Assembly: GCF_943913955.1 (NCBI RefSeq)
Contig: NZ_CALUAE010000018.1
Coordinates: forward strand, 26,131-90,130
DNA length: 64,000 nucleotides
Direction of reading: 5' to 3'
Source: Mycolicibacterium bacteremicum
GTDB taxonomy: Bacteria; Actinomycetota; Actinomycetes; Mycobacteriales; Mycobacteriaceae
Part shown: in pieces, positions 43,636-50,641 of the stretch
How the letters are laid out: the number at the start of each line of letters is the position of its first letter
How positions within the stretch are numbered: the first letter of the stretch is position 1
The notes under the pieces: generated by a model
Told to the model about the DNA's origin: nothing
The model's input: the letters and a program-made list of their open reading frames with translations, nothing else
Databases searched by the model: none
Position numbers and translations under genes: made by a program

Positions 43636-45177
43636 TCAGGTGACCGAGAAGCTCACGGTGTGCCAGCCGGTGGCGCCGTCGGGAATGACATCGGCGCGCT
43701 CTTCGGTCTGTACCTCGCCGGTGTCGTCGGTGGCGCGGACGGCGATGCGGTGCGGGCCGGGCGTCTGGGCCTGCCAGTCGAAGCTCCACAGCCGCCAGGT
43801 GTCGTTCGAATAGGCCGCGCCGAGGGTGGCGGGCTGCCAGGGCCCGTCGTCGATGCGCACCTCGACGGCACGCACGCCGCGCTGCTGGGCCCACGCGACG
43901 CCCCCGAAGCGCACCGGCCCGGGCGCGACGTCCTCACCGCTGCGCGGGACGTCGATGCGGGACTGGGTCTTGATCGGGCCACGCTCGGACCAGCCCAGCG
44001 GCGTCCAATACCCCTGGGCGCGGTCGAATCTCGTCAGTTCCAGGTCGACTACCCATTTGGTGGCCGAGACGTAGCCGTACAGGCCGGGCACCACCAGGCG
44101 CGCCGGGTAACCGTGCTCCAGGGGCAGCGGCTGGCCGTTCATGGTGATGGCCAACAGCGAATCCCGGTCATCGGTCATCGCCTCGGTCGGGGTGCCCGCG
44201 GTGAACCCGTCGCTCGAGGTGGACAGCACCATGTCGGCGTCGTCGTGCACACCGGCGGCGGCCAGCAGGTCGCGCACCCGGTAACCGGTCCACACCGCGT
44301 TGCCGACCAGGTCACCACCGACCGGGTTGCTGACGCAGGCCAGGGTCACCACCTTCTCGATGAGCTCGAACTGTGCCAGATCGGCGAGGCTGAAGGTCTT
44401 CTCCTCGTCGACCATGCCGTGGATCCGCAGCTTCCAGGCGTCCCGGTTGAGCTGCGGCACGCTCAGCGCCGTGTCGATGCGATAGAAGGTGTCGTTGTCG
44501 GTGACGAAGCTGGTGATATCGACACCGGGGGGCTGCACGTCCGGGGGGATGGGCGGGGCGGGCTTGCTGACCGTCGGCGGTATGAACGCCTCGCGGTCAC
44601 CGGAAACCGAGTGCACCCGGCGGGCCCACACCGAGCCGACCGCCCCGCCCAGCACACCAAGGCCCAACAGCCCGAGCGCGGCCAGTGACAGTCGCCGGCC
44701 CGGGTCGGCTGCGGCGGCTTCGTGGGCCGATCCGTCCTGCAGCCGACCCGAGGTCAAAAAGCGCAGCACCAGGATGCCGGTGAGGACACCGATGATCGTC
44801 GGGACGATGTCCAGGCCGCGCGCGCCGGCCCGCGACAGCACCGCCGCGCACCCCGCGAACCCGGCGGCGAGGAACATCAGGCTGCCGATGGGCACCCGGC
44901 GACGTTCGGCCAGCCCGGCCACCCCGGCGAGCACAGCGATCGCCACGATGACCGCGACGGTCAGGAAGAGCTTGTCGGCGGTGCCGAAGGTCTGGATCGC
45001 CCATTCCTTCACCGACCCGGGCGTGCGGTCGATGATCGTCGACCCGATGGCCGTGCGGGAATCGGCCGACGGGCCGAGCGGTATCGCGACGAGCGCACTG
45101 ACACCGAGGGTCACCGCGGCGGCGGCGATACCGGTCAGGACGCGGGTACCGGCTGGGATGGAAGCCACGCAGACCAC
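43636..45177 (-). CDS. membrane-anchored molybdopterin oxidoreductase (sulfite-oxidase fold)
   Basis: 513 residues. The first 190 residues contain about five hydrophobic helices, the last of which is followed by a Tat-like/periplasmic linker rich in Pro. The molybdopterin domain has the Cys ligand in VVTLACVSNPVGGDLVGN and later the GYPARLVVPGLYGYVSATKWV block. A C-terminal Ig-like dimerisation domain follows (GVAWAQQRGVRAVEVRIDDGPW region). It would oxidise or reduce a small periplasmic substrate such as sulfite. GTG start; a second GTG three codons on is possible. It lies next to an orphan narJ-like chaperone. Confidence 0.88.
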   Translation of the reverse strand: MVCVASIPAGTRVLTGIAAAAVTLGVSALVAIPLGPSADSRTAIGSTIIDRTPGSVKEWAIQTFGTADKLFLTVAVIVAIAVLAGVAGLAERRRVPIGSLMFLAAGFAGCAAVLSRAGARGLDIVPTIIGVLTGILVLRFLTSGRLQDGSAHEAAAADPGRRLSLAALGLLGLGVLGGAVGSVWARRVHSVSGDREAFIPPTVSKPAPPIPPDVQPPGVDITSFVTDNDTFYRIDTALSVPQLNRDAWKLRIHGMVDEEKTFSLADLAQFELIEKVVTLACVSNPVGGDLVGNAVWTGYRVRDLLAAAGVHDDADMVLSTSSDGFTAGTPTEAMTDDRDSLLAITMNGQPLPLEHGYPARLVVPGLYGYVSATKWVVDLELTRFDRAQGYWTPLGWSERGPIKTQSRIDVPRSGEDVAPGPVRFGGVAWAQQRGVRAVEVRIDDGPWQPATLGAAYSNDTWRLWSFDWQAQTPGPHRIAVRATDDTGEVQTEERADVIPDGATGWHTVSFSVT

Positions 45178-45278
45178 GCTAGCCGAGCGCAGATCCGGAA
45201 AGCCTTACCGTAAAGTGACCGCCGGACGTAGCGTTACAAACAGAGCGCAAAGTGCAACGGCATGGGAAAGGGAACCAG

Positions 45279-46046
45279 ATGGAGATCTCGGGCAAGAAGG
45301 CCATCGTCGTCGGCGGGGCGTCCGGTTTCGGTCGCGCCACCGTGGAGGCGTTGGCCAAGCGGGGCGCCACCGTGGCGATCCTGGACCGGCCGCAGTCCAA
45401 GGGTGCGGATGTGGCCGATCAGGTCGGCGGCTCGTTCCACGAGGTCGACGTCACCGATTTCGAGGGCACCGAGCAGGTGCTGGCCAAGGTCGTCGAGGAG
45501 CTCGGTGGTCTGCATATCGCGGTGACCACCGCCGGTGGCGGCATCGGCGAGCGCACCGTCAAGAAGGACGGCCCGCACAGTTTGGACTCCTTCCGCCAGT
45601 CCATCGATCTGAACCTGATCGGCACCTTCAACATCAGCCGGCTCGCGGCCTGGCACATGAGCAAGAACGAGCCCGTCGACGAGGAGGCCGAGGAGCGCGG
45701 TGTCATCATCAACACCGCCTCCATCGCGGCGTTCGAGGGGCAGATCGGGCAGGTGGCGTACACGGCATCGAAGGCCGCGATCGCCGGGATGTGTCTGACG
45801 ATGGCGCGGGACCTCGGCAGCCTCGGCATCCGCGCGCTGGCCATCGCGCCCAGCCTGTTCGCCACCGGCCTGACCGAGGGCATCCCGGACGAGTTCGCCA
45901 CCATGCTGACCAAGGATGCGGCGTTCCCGAAGCGACTGGGCAAGCCCGAGGAGTACGCGAAGCTGGCCGTGGCCATCGTGGAGAACCCGATGCTCAACGG
46001 CCAGTGCCTGCGGTTGGATGCCGGCCAGCGGTTCGCGCCCAAGTAG
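45279..46046 (+). CDS. short-chain dehydrogenase, 3-hydroxyacyl-CoA dehydrogenase type II-like
   Basis: 255 residues from the ATG at 45279. Cofactor loop VVGGASGFGRATVEAL, the segment VIINTASIAAFEGQIGQVAYTASKAAI with catalytic Ser/Tyr/Lys, and the ending NGQCLRLDAGQRFAPK match the HSD17B10-like SDRs that oxidise 3-hydroxyacyl-CoA. It stands alone between the divergent molybdoenzyme and a repeat-rich spacer. Confidence 0.9.
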   Translation: MEISGKKAIVVGGASGFGRATVEALAKRGATVAILDRPQSKGADVADQVGGSFHEVDVTDFEGTEQVLAKVVEELGGLHIAVTTAGGGIGERTVKKDGPHSLDSFRQSIDLNLIGTFNISRLAAWHMSKNEPVDEEAEERGVIINTASIAAFEGQIGQVAYTASKAAIAGMCLTMARDLGSLGIRALAIAPSLFATGLTEGIPDEFATMLTKDAAFPKRLGKPEEYAKLAVAIVENPMLNGQCLRLDAGQRFAPK

Positions 46047-46055
46047 TCGGCCATC

Positions 46056-46094
46056 GCCGATTGCGGATGCCGATTGAGGATGTCGATTGCGGAT
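46056..46094. repeat. three 13-bp tandem repeats
   Basis: Units GCCGATTGCGGAT, GCCGATTGAGGAT and GTCGATTGCGGAT follow one another without gap, just after the SDR stop. The last unit merges into the left arm of the hairpin at 46087. Confidence 0.85.
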
Positions 46095-46132
46095 TCGGCG
46101 CGCCGGCGTCGGTGTGCGCGCCGAATCCGCAA
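46087..46132. terminator. 17-bp perfect stem-loop after the SDR gene
   Basis: TTGCGGATTCGGCGCGC (46087-46103) and its exact complement (46116-46132) enclose a 12-nt loop. There is no T run, so it is either a U-less mycobacterial terminator or a repeat-derived structure. Confidence 0.6.
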
Positions 46133-46181
46133 CCTGGACAAGTCTTGTCCATTTTGCGAAAACGCCCGCTAATGTTTGCCC

Positions 46182-47537
46182 ATGATCTTGAAAGTATGGA
46201 CGGCTGCCGCCGCTGTGCTGCTGATCTCGGCGTGCGGTTCGCCGCAGCCCGAGAACCCGACGGAGTCCACGCACCGGGCCGCGGCCGCGCCGGACACCAG
46301 CACCATCACCATCTCCGGTGACCGCGACGAACCGGTGAATCAGATTGCGATGCAGGCGATCGCCGATCTGGAACAGTACTGGGCACAGCACTACCCGGAC
46401 CTCTACGGCGAGGAATTCGAGCAGATCGCCGGCGGCTACTACGCCGTCACCGAGGACAGCGATCCGCCGCCGTGCACCACCGAGGCCGCCGAGGTGGCCG
46501 GCAACGCGTTCTACTGCGGAAGCGAGGACGTGGTGGCCTGGGACGCCCAGGAACTACTGCCCGACCTGCAGTCCCGGTTCGGTGATTTCGTCATCCCGGT
46601 GGTGCTGGCCCATGAGTTCGCCCATGCGGTGCAGGCCCGCTCGAACTTCACCGCCCGCACCGTGACCCGCGAGCTGCAGGCCGACTGCATGGCCGGGGCG
46701 TGGGCGGCGCATGCGCAGCAAAACGGCATCTTCGAGGTCTCCAGCGCGGATCTGGACACTGCGTTGGCCGGGATCCTGGATCTGCGCGACAACCCGGGGA
46801 CCGCGAAAACCGATCCCTACGCCCACGGCAGTGGATTCGACCGCGTCGGGGCCTTCCAGGACGGGTTCGACAACGGGCTGCAGCGGTGCAAGGAGTACCG
46901 CGACGACGAGCCGATGGTTCTCGCGCTGCCGTTCAACAACATCGCCGATGCGGCGGCCGAGGGCAACGCGCCCTATGACTCCATTGTCAACGGGGTGCCA
47001 TACGACCTGGAGGACTACTGGAGCCAGCTGTACCCGGAACTGACCGGCGATCAGTGGTCCGCGGTGCGTGGGCTGGAACCGTTCGGCCCCGGCAACGCGC
47101 CGATGTGCGGTGACCAGTCGACCGAGGGGTATGTGCTTTTCTATTGCGTCCCAGACGATTACATCGGGTGGGACAACGAGGACACCATGCCCCAGATCTA
47201 CCGCCAGGGCGGTGATTACGCGGTGGCCACCCTGTTGGCCACCCAGTACGGGTTGGCCGCCCTGGAGCGGTTGGGCGACGACTCCGACGAGCGGACCTCG
47301 ACCCTGCGGGCGGATTGCCTGGCCGGCGGGTACACCGCCAGCGTGCTGCTGCAGAACCGCTCCGAGACCAGTTCGTGGTCCATCTCGCCGGGTGATCTCG
47401 ACGAGGGCATCAAGGCGCTGCTGGTCTTCCGTGGTGACGGCGACAGTGATCGACAGGGCGCCGGTTTCGACCGGGTCCGGGCATTCCGCGAGGGCGTCAT
47501 CAAGGGGGCCGAAAGCTGCCTGGACTACCAGGCTTGA
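46182..47537 (+). CDS. lipoprotein metallopeptidase with a duplicated domain
   Basis: 451 residues from the ATG at 46182. The signal peptide ends in VLLISAC, a lipobox. The first half is a neutral zinc metallopeptidase: zinc ligands in VLAHEFAHAVQ and a later ELQADCMAG. The second half repeats the same architecture (EDYWSQLYPEL like EQYWAQHYPDL; TLRADCLAG like ELQADCMAG; GAGFDRVRAFREG like GSGFDRVGAFQDG). There the zinc motif has decayed to ATQYGLA. The second domain is therefore probably an inert regulator or binding module. It acts at the outside of the plasma membrane. Confidence 0.87.
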   Translation: MILKVWTAAAAVLLISACGSPQPENPTESTHRAAAAPDTSTITISGDRDEPVNQIAMQAIADLEQYWAQHYPDLYGEEFEQIAGGYYAVTEDSDPPPCTTEAAEVAGNAFYCGSEDVVAWDAQELLPDLQSRFGDFVIPVVLAHEFAHAVQARSNFTARTVTRELQADCMAGAWAAHAQQNGIFEVSSADLDTALAGILDLRDNPGTAKTDPYAHGSGFDRVGAFQDGFDNGLQRCKEYRDDEPMVLALPFNNIADAAAEGNAPYDSIVNGVPYDLEDYWSQLYPELTGDQWSAVRGLEPFGPGNAPMCGDQSTEGYVLFYCVPDDYIGWDNEDTMPQIYRQGGDYAVATLLATQYGLAALERLGDDSDERTSTLRADCLAGGYTASVLLQNRSETSSWSISPGDLDEGIKALLVFRGDGDSDRQGAGFDRVRAFREGVIKGAESCLDYQA

Positions 47538-47541
47538 TGCG

Positions 47542-48291
47542 TCAGCGGTAGGTGTCGTAACCCAGTTTGACCGCCAGCGCCAGACCGGCGACGGCGATGA
47601 GCATCCGCAACGGTGTGCTGGGCGCGTGCCGGACCACGATCGGGCCCAGCCGGGCACCGATCAGACAGCCGACACCCATGGCGGCGACCGCCGGCCAGTG
47701 CACCGGGGCGACGAACGCAAACAGCACGGCGGCAACACCATTGGAGGCGCCGAGCACCACGTTCTTGGTGGCGTTCGCATCGGCCAGGGTATCCGCGCCG
47801 GTGCGCAGGAACAGCGCCAGTAGCAGCACCCCGGCGGCCGCCCCGAAGAACCCGCCGTAGATGCAGATGAGCCCGACGATCACCGCCTTGGCGATGGTGC
47901 GGGCTTTTGTCGGCGCCACGTCGGCGTTCTTGCCCTTCGGCAGCGCGATCGCGATCGAGGCGACGGCCAGCAGAACGGGCACCACGTTCTCGAATCCCTC
48001 GGCCGGGATCGACAGCAGCAGCACCGCACCGGCCAGACCGCCGAGGCAGGCCATCGGCACCAGCCGCTTCAATTGCGGGCCCTGGCCCGCCAGTTCGGGC
48101 AGTGATCCGCGCACGGAACCGACGGCGTTGAAGACCAACGCCACCGTGTTGGTGACGTTCGCGGTGACCGGCGGCAGCCCGACCATCAGCAGGGCCGGAT
48201 AGGTGGACACCGAGGCCAGGCCGGCGATGCTGCCGGTCAGTCCACCGCCGACGCCGGCGGCGAACAACAGCAGCATCTCCCACCAGGTCAC
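47542..48291 (-). CDS. TauE/SafE-family sulfite/organic anion exporter permease
   Basis: 249 residues from a GTG at 48291. It has about seven or eight hydrophobic helices with the twofold family pattern: GGLTGSIAGLASVSTYPALL near the N-terminus and IYGGFFGAAAGVLLLALF in the second half. The family exports sulfite, sulfonates or other small anions. It converges on the metallopeptidase gene with 4 nt between the stops and diverges from the attenuator at 48344. Confidence 0.9.
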   Translation of the reverse strand: MTWWEMLLLFAAGVGGGLTGSIAGLASVSTYPALLMVGLPPVTANVTNTVALVFNAVGSVRGSLPELAGQGPQLKRLVPMACLGGLAGAVLLLSIPAEGFENVVPVLLAVASIAIALPKGKNADVAPTKARTIAKAVIVGLICIYGGFFGAAAGVLLLALFLRTGADTLADANATKNVVLGASNGVAAVLFAFVAPVHWPAVAAMGVGCLIGARLGPIVVRHAPSTPLRMLIAVAGLALAVKLGYDTYR

Positions 48292-48319
48292 CGGGACATC
48301 GTCGCCCAGCCGAATGGAC

Positions 48320-48349
48320 TTGCGCGCACCGGGTTGGGGGGTCTAACGT
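48320..48349 (+). promoter_or_regulatory. promoter of the BCAA leader
   Basis: TAACGT at 48344-48349 is a good mycobacterial -10 hexamer, and TTGCGC at 48320 lies 18 bp upstream as a -35. The expected transcription start coincides with the GTG of the leader peptide at 48357, so the leader is probably leaderless. Confidence 0.55.
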
Positions 48350-48356
48350 CGCGGAC

Positions 48357-48401
48357 GTGCATCGCATTCTCGTAGTAGCCAGCACCCGCAGCGGGGTCTG
48401 A
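48357..48401 (+). CDS. Ile-Leu-Val-Val leader peptide of an attenuator
   Basis: A 14-codon frame from GTG at 48357 to TGA at 48399-48401 reads M-H-R-I-L-V-V-A-S-T-R-S-G-V. Four branched-chain codons in a row (ATT CTC GTA GTA) include codons that are rare in this genome, as expected for a ribosome-stalling control region. Its last codons form one arm of the antiterminator. It precedes a LeuA regulatory-domain gene. Confidence 0.72.
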   Translation: MHRILVVASTRSGV

Positions 48402-48429
48402 TCCAGACCGACCCCCCGCTGTGGGTCGG
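48390..48429 (+). promoter_or_regulatory. attenuator: antiterminator and terminator stems
   Basis: The terminator stem is CCGACCC (48408-48414) with GGGTCGG (48423-48429). The competing antiterminator pairs AGCGGGGTC (48390-48398, inside the leader peptide) with GACCCCCCGCT (48410-48420), with a 2-nt bulge. A ribosome stalled on the branched-chain codons would leave the first arm free and block terminator formation. No T run follows the terminator. Confidence 0.65.
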
Positions 48430-48479
48430 ACGCTACTACCCGTCGGTCGCTCCCTTCAGAGCAGAGAAGACCGACGCAC

Positions 48480-48944
48480 ATGACCTCCACCCTCACCGCC
48501 ATCACCGGCCCCCGCTTCGCCGACTTCTTCGACGCCCCGTTGCCGCGCGGGCTGCGCGATCTGGCCGCGGACATGAGCTGGGATGACGTCGCAGCGACCT
48601 TCGGTTCCAGTGCGGGGCCGATCCGCCTGATGCAGTGGGAACCGGCCGCGCGCGACGGCAGGCACGCGCACACCTACACCGCCACCATCGCCGTCGGCGA
48701 TCGGTCCGCCACCACGACGGCCACCGCGGCCGGTCCGCTGGGCGCGCTGACCGCGATGCTGCACGAGCGCGGTATCGCGGTGGAAATGTTGAACTTCCAC
48801 CAGTTGCGGGCCGGCGGGCAGACCGCGACGTTCATCCGCGGCACCGACGGCATCGACACCGAATGGGCCATCGCCTGGTCGGAATGCGCACACCAGTCGG
48901 CGCTGCGGGCCGTCATCGCGTGCGCCAACCGGCTGGCCTGTTGA
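48480..48944 (+). CDS. stand-alone LeuA (2-isopropylmalate synthase) regulatory-domain protein
   Basis: 154 residues. The C-terminal 90 residues match the allosteric LeuA dimerisation domain: GPLGALTAMLHERGIAVEML like the GPIDALVHAL block of mycobacterial LeuA, and a TEWAIAWSECAHQSALRAV segment then ACANRL like its final SLRAVVSAVNR segment. There is no catalytic barrel. It may bind leucine and act on LeuA in trans or on another target. Its stop lies inside the left arm of stem-loop copy 5. The leader attenuator before it supports control by branched-chain amino acids. Confidence 0.78.
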   Translation: MTSTLTAITGPRFADFFDAPLPRGLRDLAADMSWDDVAATFGSSAGPIRLMQWEPAARDGRHAHTYTATIAVGDRSATTTATAAGPLGALTAMLHERGIAVEMLNFHQLRAGGQTATFIRGTDGIDTEWAIAWSECAHQSALRAVIACANRLAC

Positions 48945-48998
48945 GCAGACGCAAAACTGCCCACTTTCACGGGAAAGTGGGCAGTTTTACGACTGCTC
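48943..48998. repeat. large stem-loop repeat, copy 5 (bidirectional terminator)
   Basis: 26-nt arms (48943-48968 and 48973-48998) pair with two mismatches around a 4-nt loop. The outer part GAGCAGACGC is identical to copies 1 and 2; AAAA and TTTT runs in the arms give a T-rich tail in both directions. It sits between the convergent LeuA-domain and P450 genes and includes the stop codon of the former. Confidence 0.85.
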
Positions 48999-49029
48999 GC
49001 GAGAGAGAGGTGCCCCCAGCTCGCGAGGT

Positions 49030-50511
49030 TTACAGCGGCCGCAGGATGATCGGCATGCCGTCCATCGGCACCGGCATGCCGGCGTAGTCCAGCTTGGCCT
49101 TGTAACCCGGGTACGGCGGCTCGAGGCGGTACTTGCGCAGCAACCGGTGCATGACGGTCTTGATCTCCAGCTGACCGAAGACCATGCCGATGCACTTGTG
49201 GGCGCCGCCGCCGAACGGGGCGAACGCATAACGGTGGCGCTTGTGCTCGTTGCGCGGTTCGGCGAAGCGGGCCGGGTCGAACTTCTCCGGATCGGTCCAC
49301 AGCTCGGGCAGGTGGTGGTTGATCGACGGCCACGTCACGACGTTGGTGCCGGCCGGGATGAAGTGGCCCAGCAGATCGGTGTCGCGCACCGTGGAGCGCA
49401 CGTTGAACGGTAGCGGGGTGACCAGGCGCAGCGCCTCGTTGATGACCAGGTCGTAGGTCTCCAGCTTGTCCAGGGCCTCGATGTCGAGCGGGCCGTCGCC
49501 GATGCGCTCGGACTCCTCGCGGCAGCGCTCCTGCCATTCCGGGTTGGCCGCCAGGTGGTAGGCCATCGTCGTCAGCGTCGAGGTCGAGGTGTCGTGGGCG
49601 GCCATCATCAGGAAGATCATGTGGTTGGTGATGTCCTGATCGGTGAAGGTGTTGCCGTCCTCGTCGGCGGTGTGACACAACACCGTCAGCATGTCCGTGC
49701 CGTCGGAGTTGCGCTTCTCCTTGACCCGCTCCTCGAAGTACTGGTCGAGCACCTTGCGGGCCTGCAGACCGCGCCACCACTTGAACGGCGGCACACCGGT
49801 GCGGATGATGGCGCCGCCGGCCCGGGTGGTCATGGTGAAGGCGTCGTTTACCTTGGTGACCAGTTCCTTGTCGGTGCCGGGCTCGTGGCCCATGAACACC
49901 ACCGAGGCGATGTCCAGCGTCAGCTCCTTGACCGCCGGATAGAACAGGAAGCGCGGATCGTTCTCGACCCAGTCGCCGGCGATGACGGCCGAGGCCACCC
50001 GGTCGATGTGCTCGACGTAACCGGTCAGCCGGCTACGCGTGAACGCCTCCTGCATGATCCGGCGGTGGAACATGTGCTCGTCGAAGTCGAGCATCATCAG
50101 GCCGCGGTTGAAGAACGGGCCGATGACCGGATCCCAGCCCTTCTGCGAGAAGTCCTTGTTGCGGTTGGAGAACACGGCCTGGGTGGCGTCCGGGCCGAGC
50201 GCGGCGACGCTGGGCAGCGCGGGGGAGTAGGCGTAGTGCACGGGGCCGAACTTCTTGTAGACCTCGAGCAGATATTCGGGCCCGGCGCGGAAGGTCTCGA
50301 TCATGTGGCCCAGGATCGGCAGGCCCGAGTCGCCCAGCACCGGCTTGAGCCCGCTGCCCGCGGGCGGCTCGGCCAGCACGAACTGCTTGAAATCGTGCTG
50401 GCGCAGCCGCTGTTCGACCGCGCCCATGCCGGGCATGTTGTTCAGCGTCGGCGTGAGTTTTCGCTTGGCCTGATCGAGCAGATAGGACGGCGTGCTGATG
50501 GTGGTCGCCAT
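49030..50511 (-). CDS. cyp136: cytochrome P450, CYP136 family
   Basis: 493 residues from the ATG at 50511 with AAGGAG upstream. It matches CYP136 in length and in its TetR/SDR neighbourhood, known from M. tuberculosis Rv3057c-Rv3059. I-helix MMAAHDTSTSTLTT, ExxR in EALRLV, heme loop FAPFGGGAHKCIGMVFGQ. About 75% similar to the next P450, so the two are recent tandem duplicates. Substrate unknown; the family is related to eukaryotic-type sterol P450s. A perfect palindromic operator lies 70 bp upstream. Confidence 0.92.
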   Translation of the reverse strand: MATTISTPSYLLDQAKRKLTPTLNNMPGMGAVEQRLRQHDFKQFVLAEPPAGSGLKPVLGDSGLPILGHMIETFRAGPEYLLEVYKKFGPVHYAYSPALPSVAALGPDATQAVFSNRNKDFSQKGWDPVIGPFFNRGLMMLDFDEHMFHRRIMQEAFTRSRLTGYVEHIDRVASAVIAGDWVENDPRFLFYPAVKELTLDIASVVFMGHEPGTDKELVTKVNDAFTMTTRAGGAIIRTGVPPFKWWRGLQARKVLDQYFEERVKEKRNSDGTDMLTVLCHTADEDGNTFTDQDITNHMIFLMMAAHDTSTSTLTTMAYHLAANPEWQERCREESERIGDGPLDIEALDKLETYDLVINEALRLVTPLPFNVRSTVRDTDLLGHFIPAGTNVVTWPSINHHLPELWTDPEKFDPARFAEPRNEHKRHRYAFAPFGGGAHKCIGMVFGQLEIKTVMHRLLRKYRLEPPYPGYKAKLDYAGMPVPMDGMPIILRPL

Positions 50512-50578
50512 TGACGGAACTCCTTCGTGCAGACAAGACCTGTGGTCGATGTCACTTCTGTGCCCATCTTCTACGGCC

Positions 50579-50598
50579 AACTTGACGCCTGTCAAGTT
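50579..50598. promoter_or_regulatory. TetR operator before the first CYP136 gene
   Basis: AACTTGAC and GTCAAGTT form perfect 8-bp arms around GCCT. The same element (centre GCAT) occurs at 52219-52238 before the second P450 and the TetR gene. Confidence 0.82.
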
Positions 50599-50641
50599 TC
50601 GGCCGCTCCGGTGATTTCGGTTGTGCGCTATGCCCGAGACG

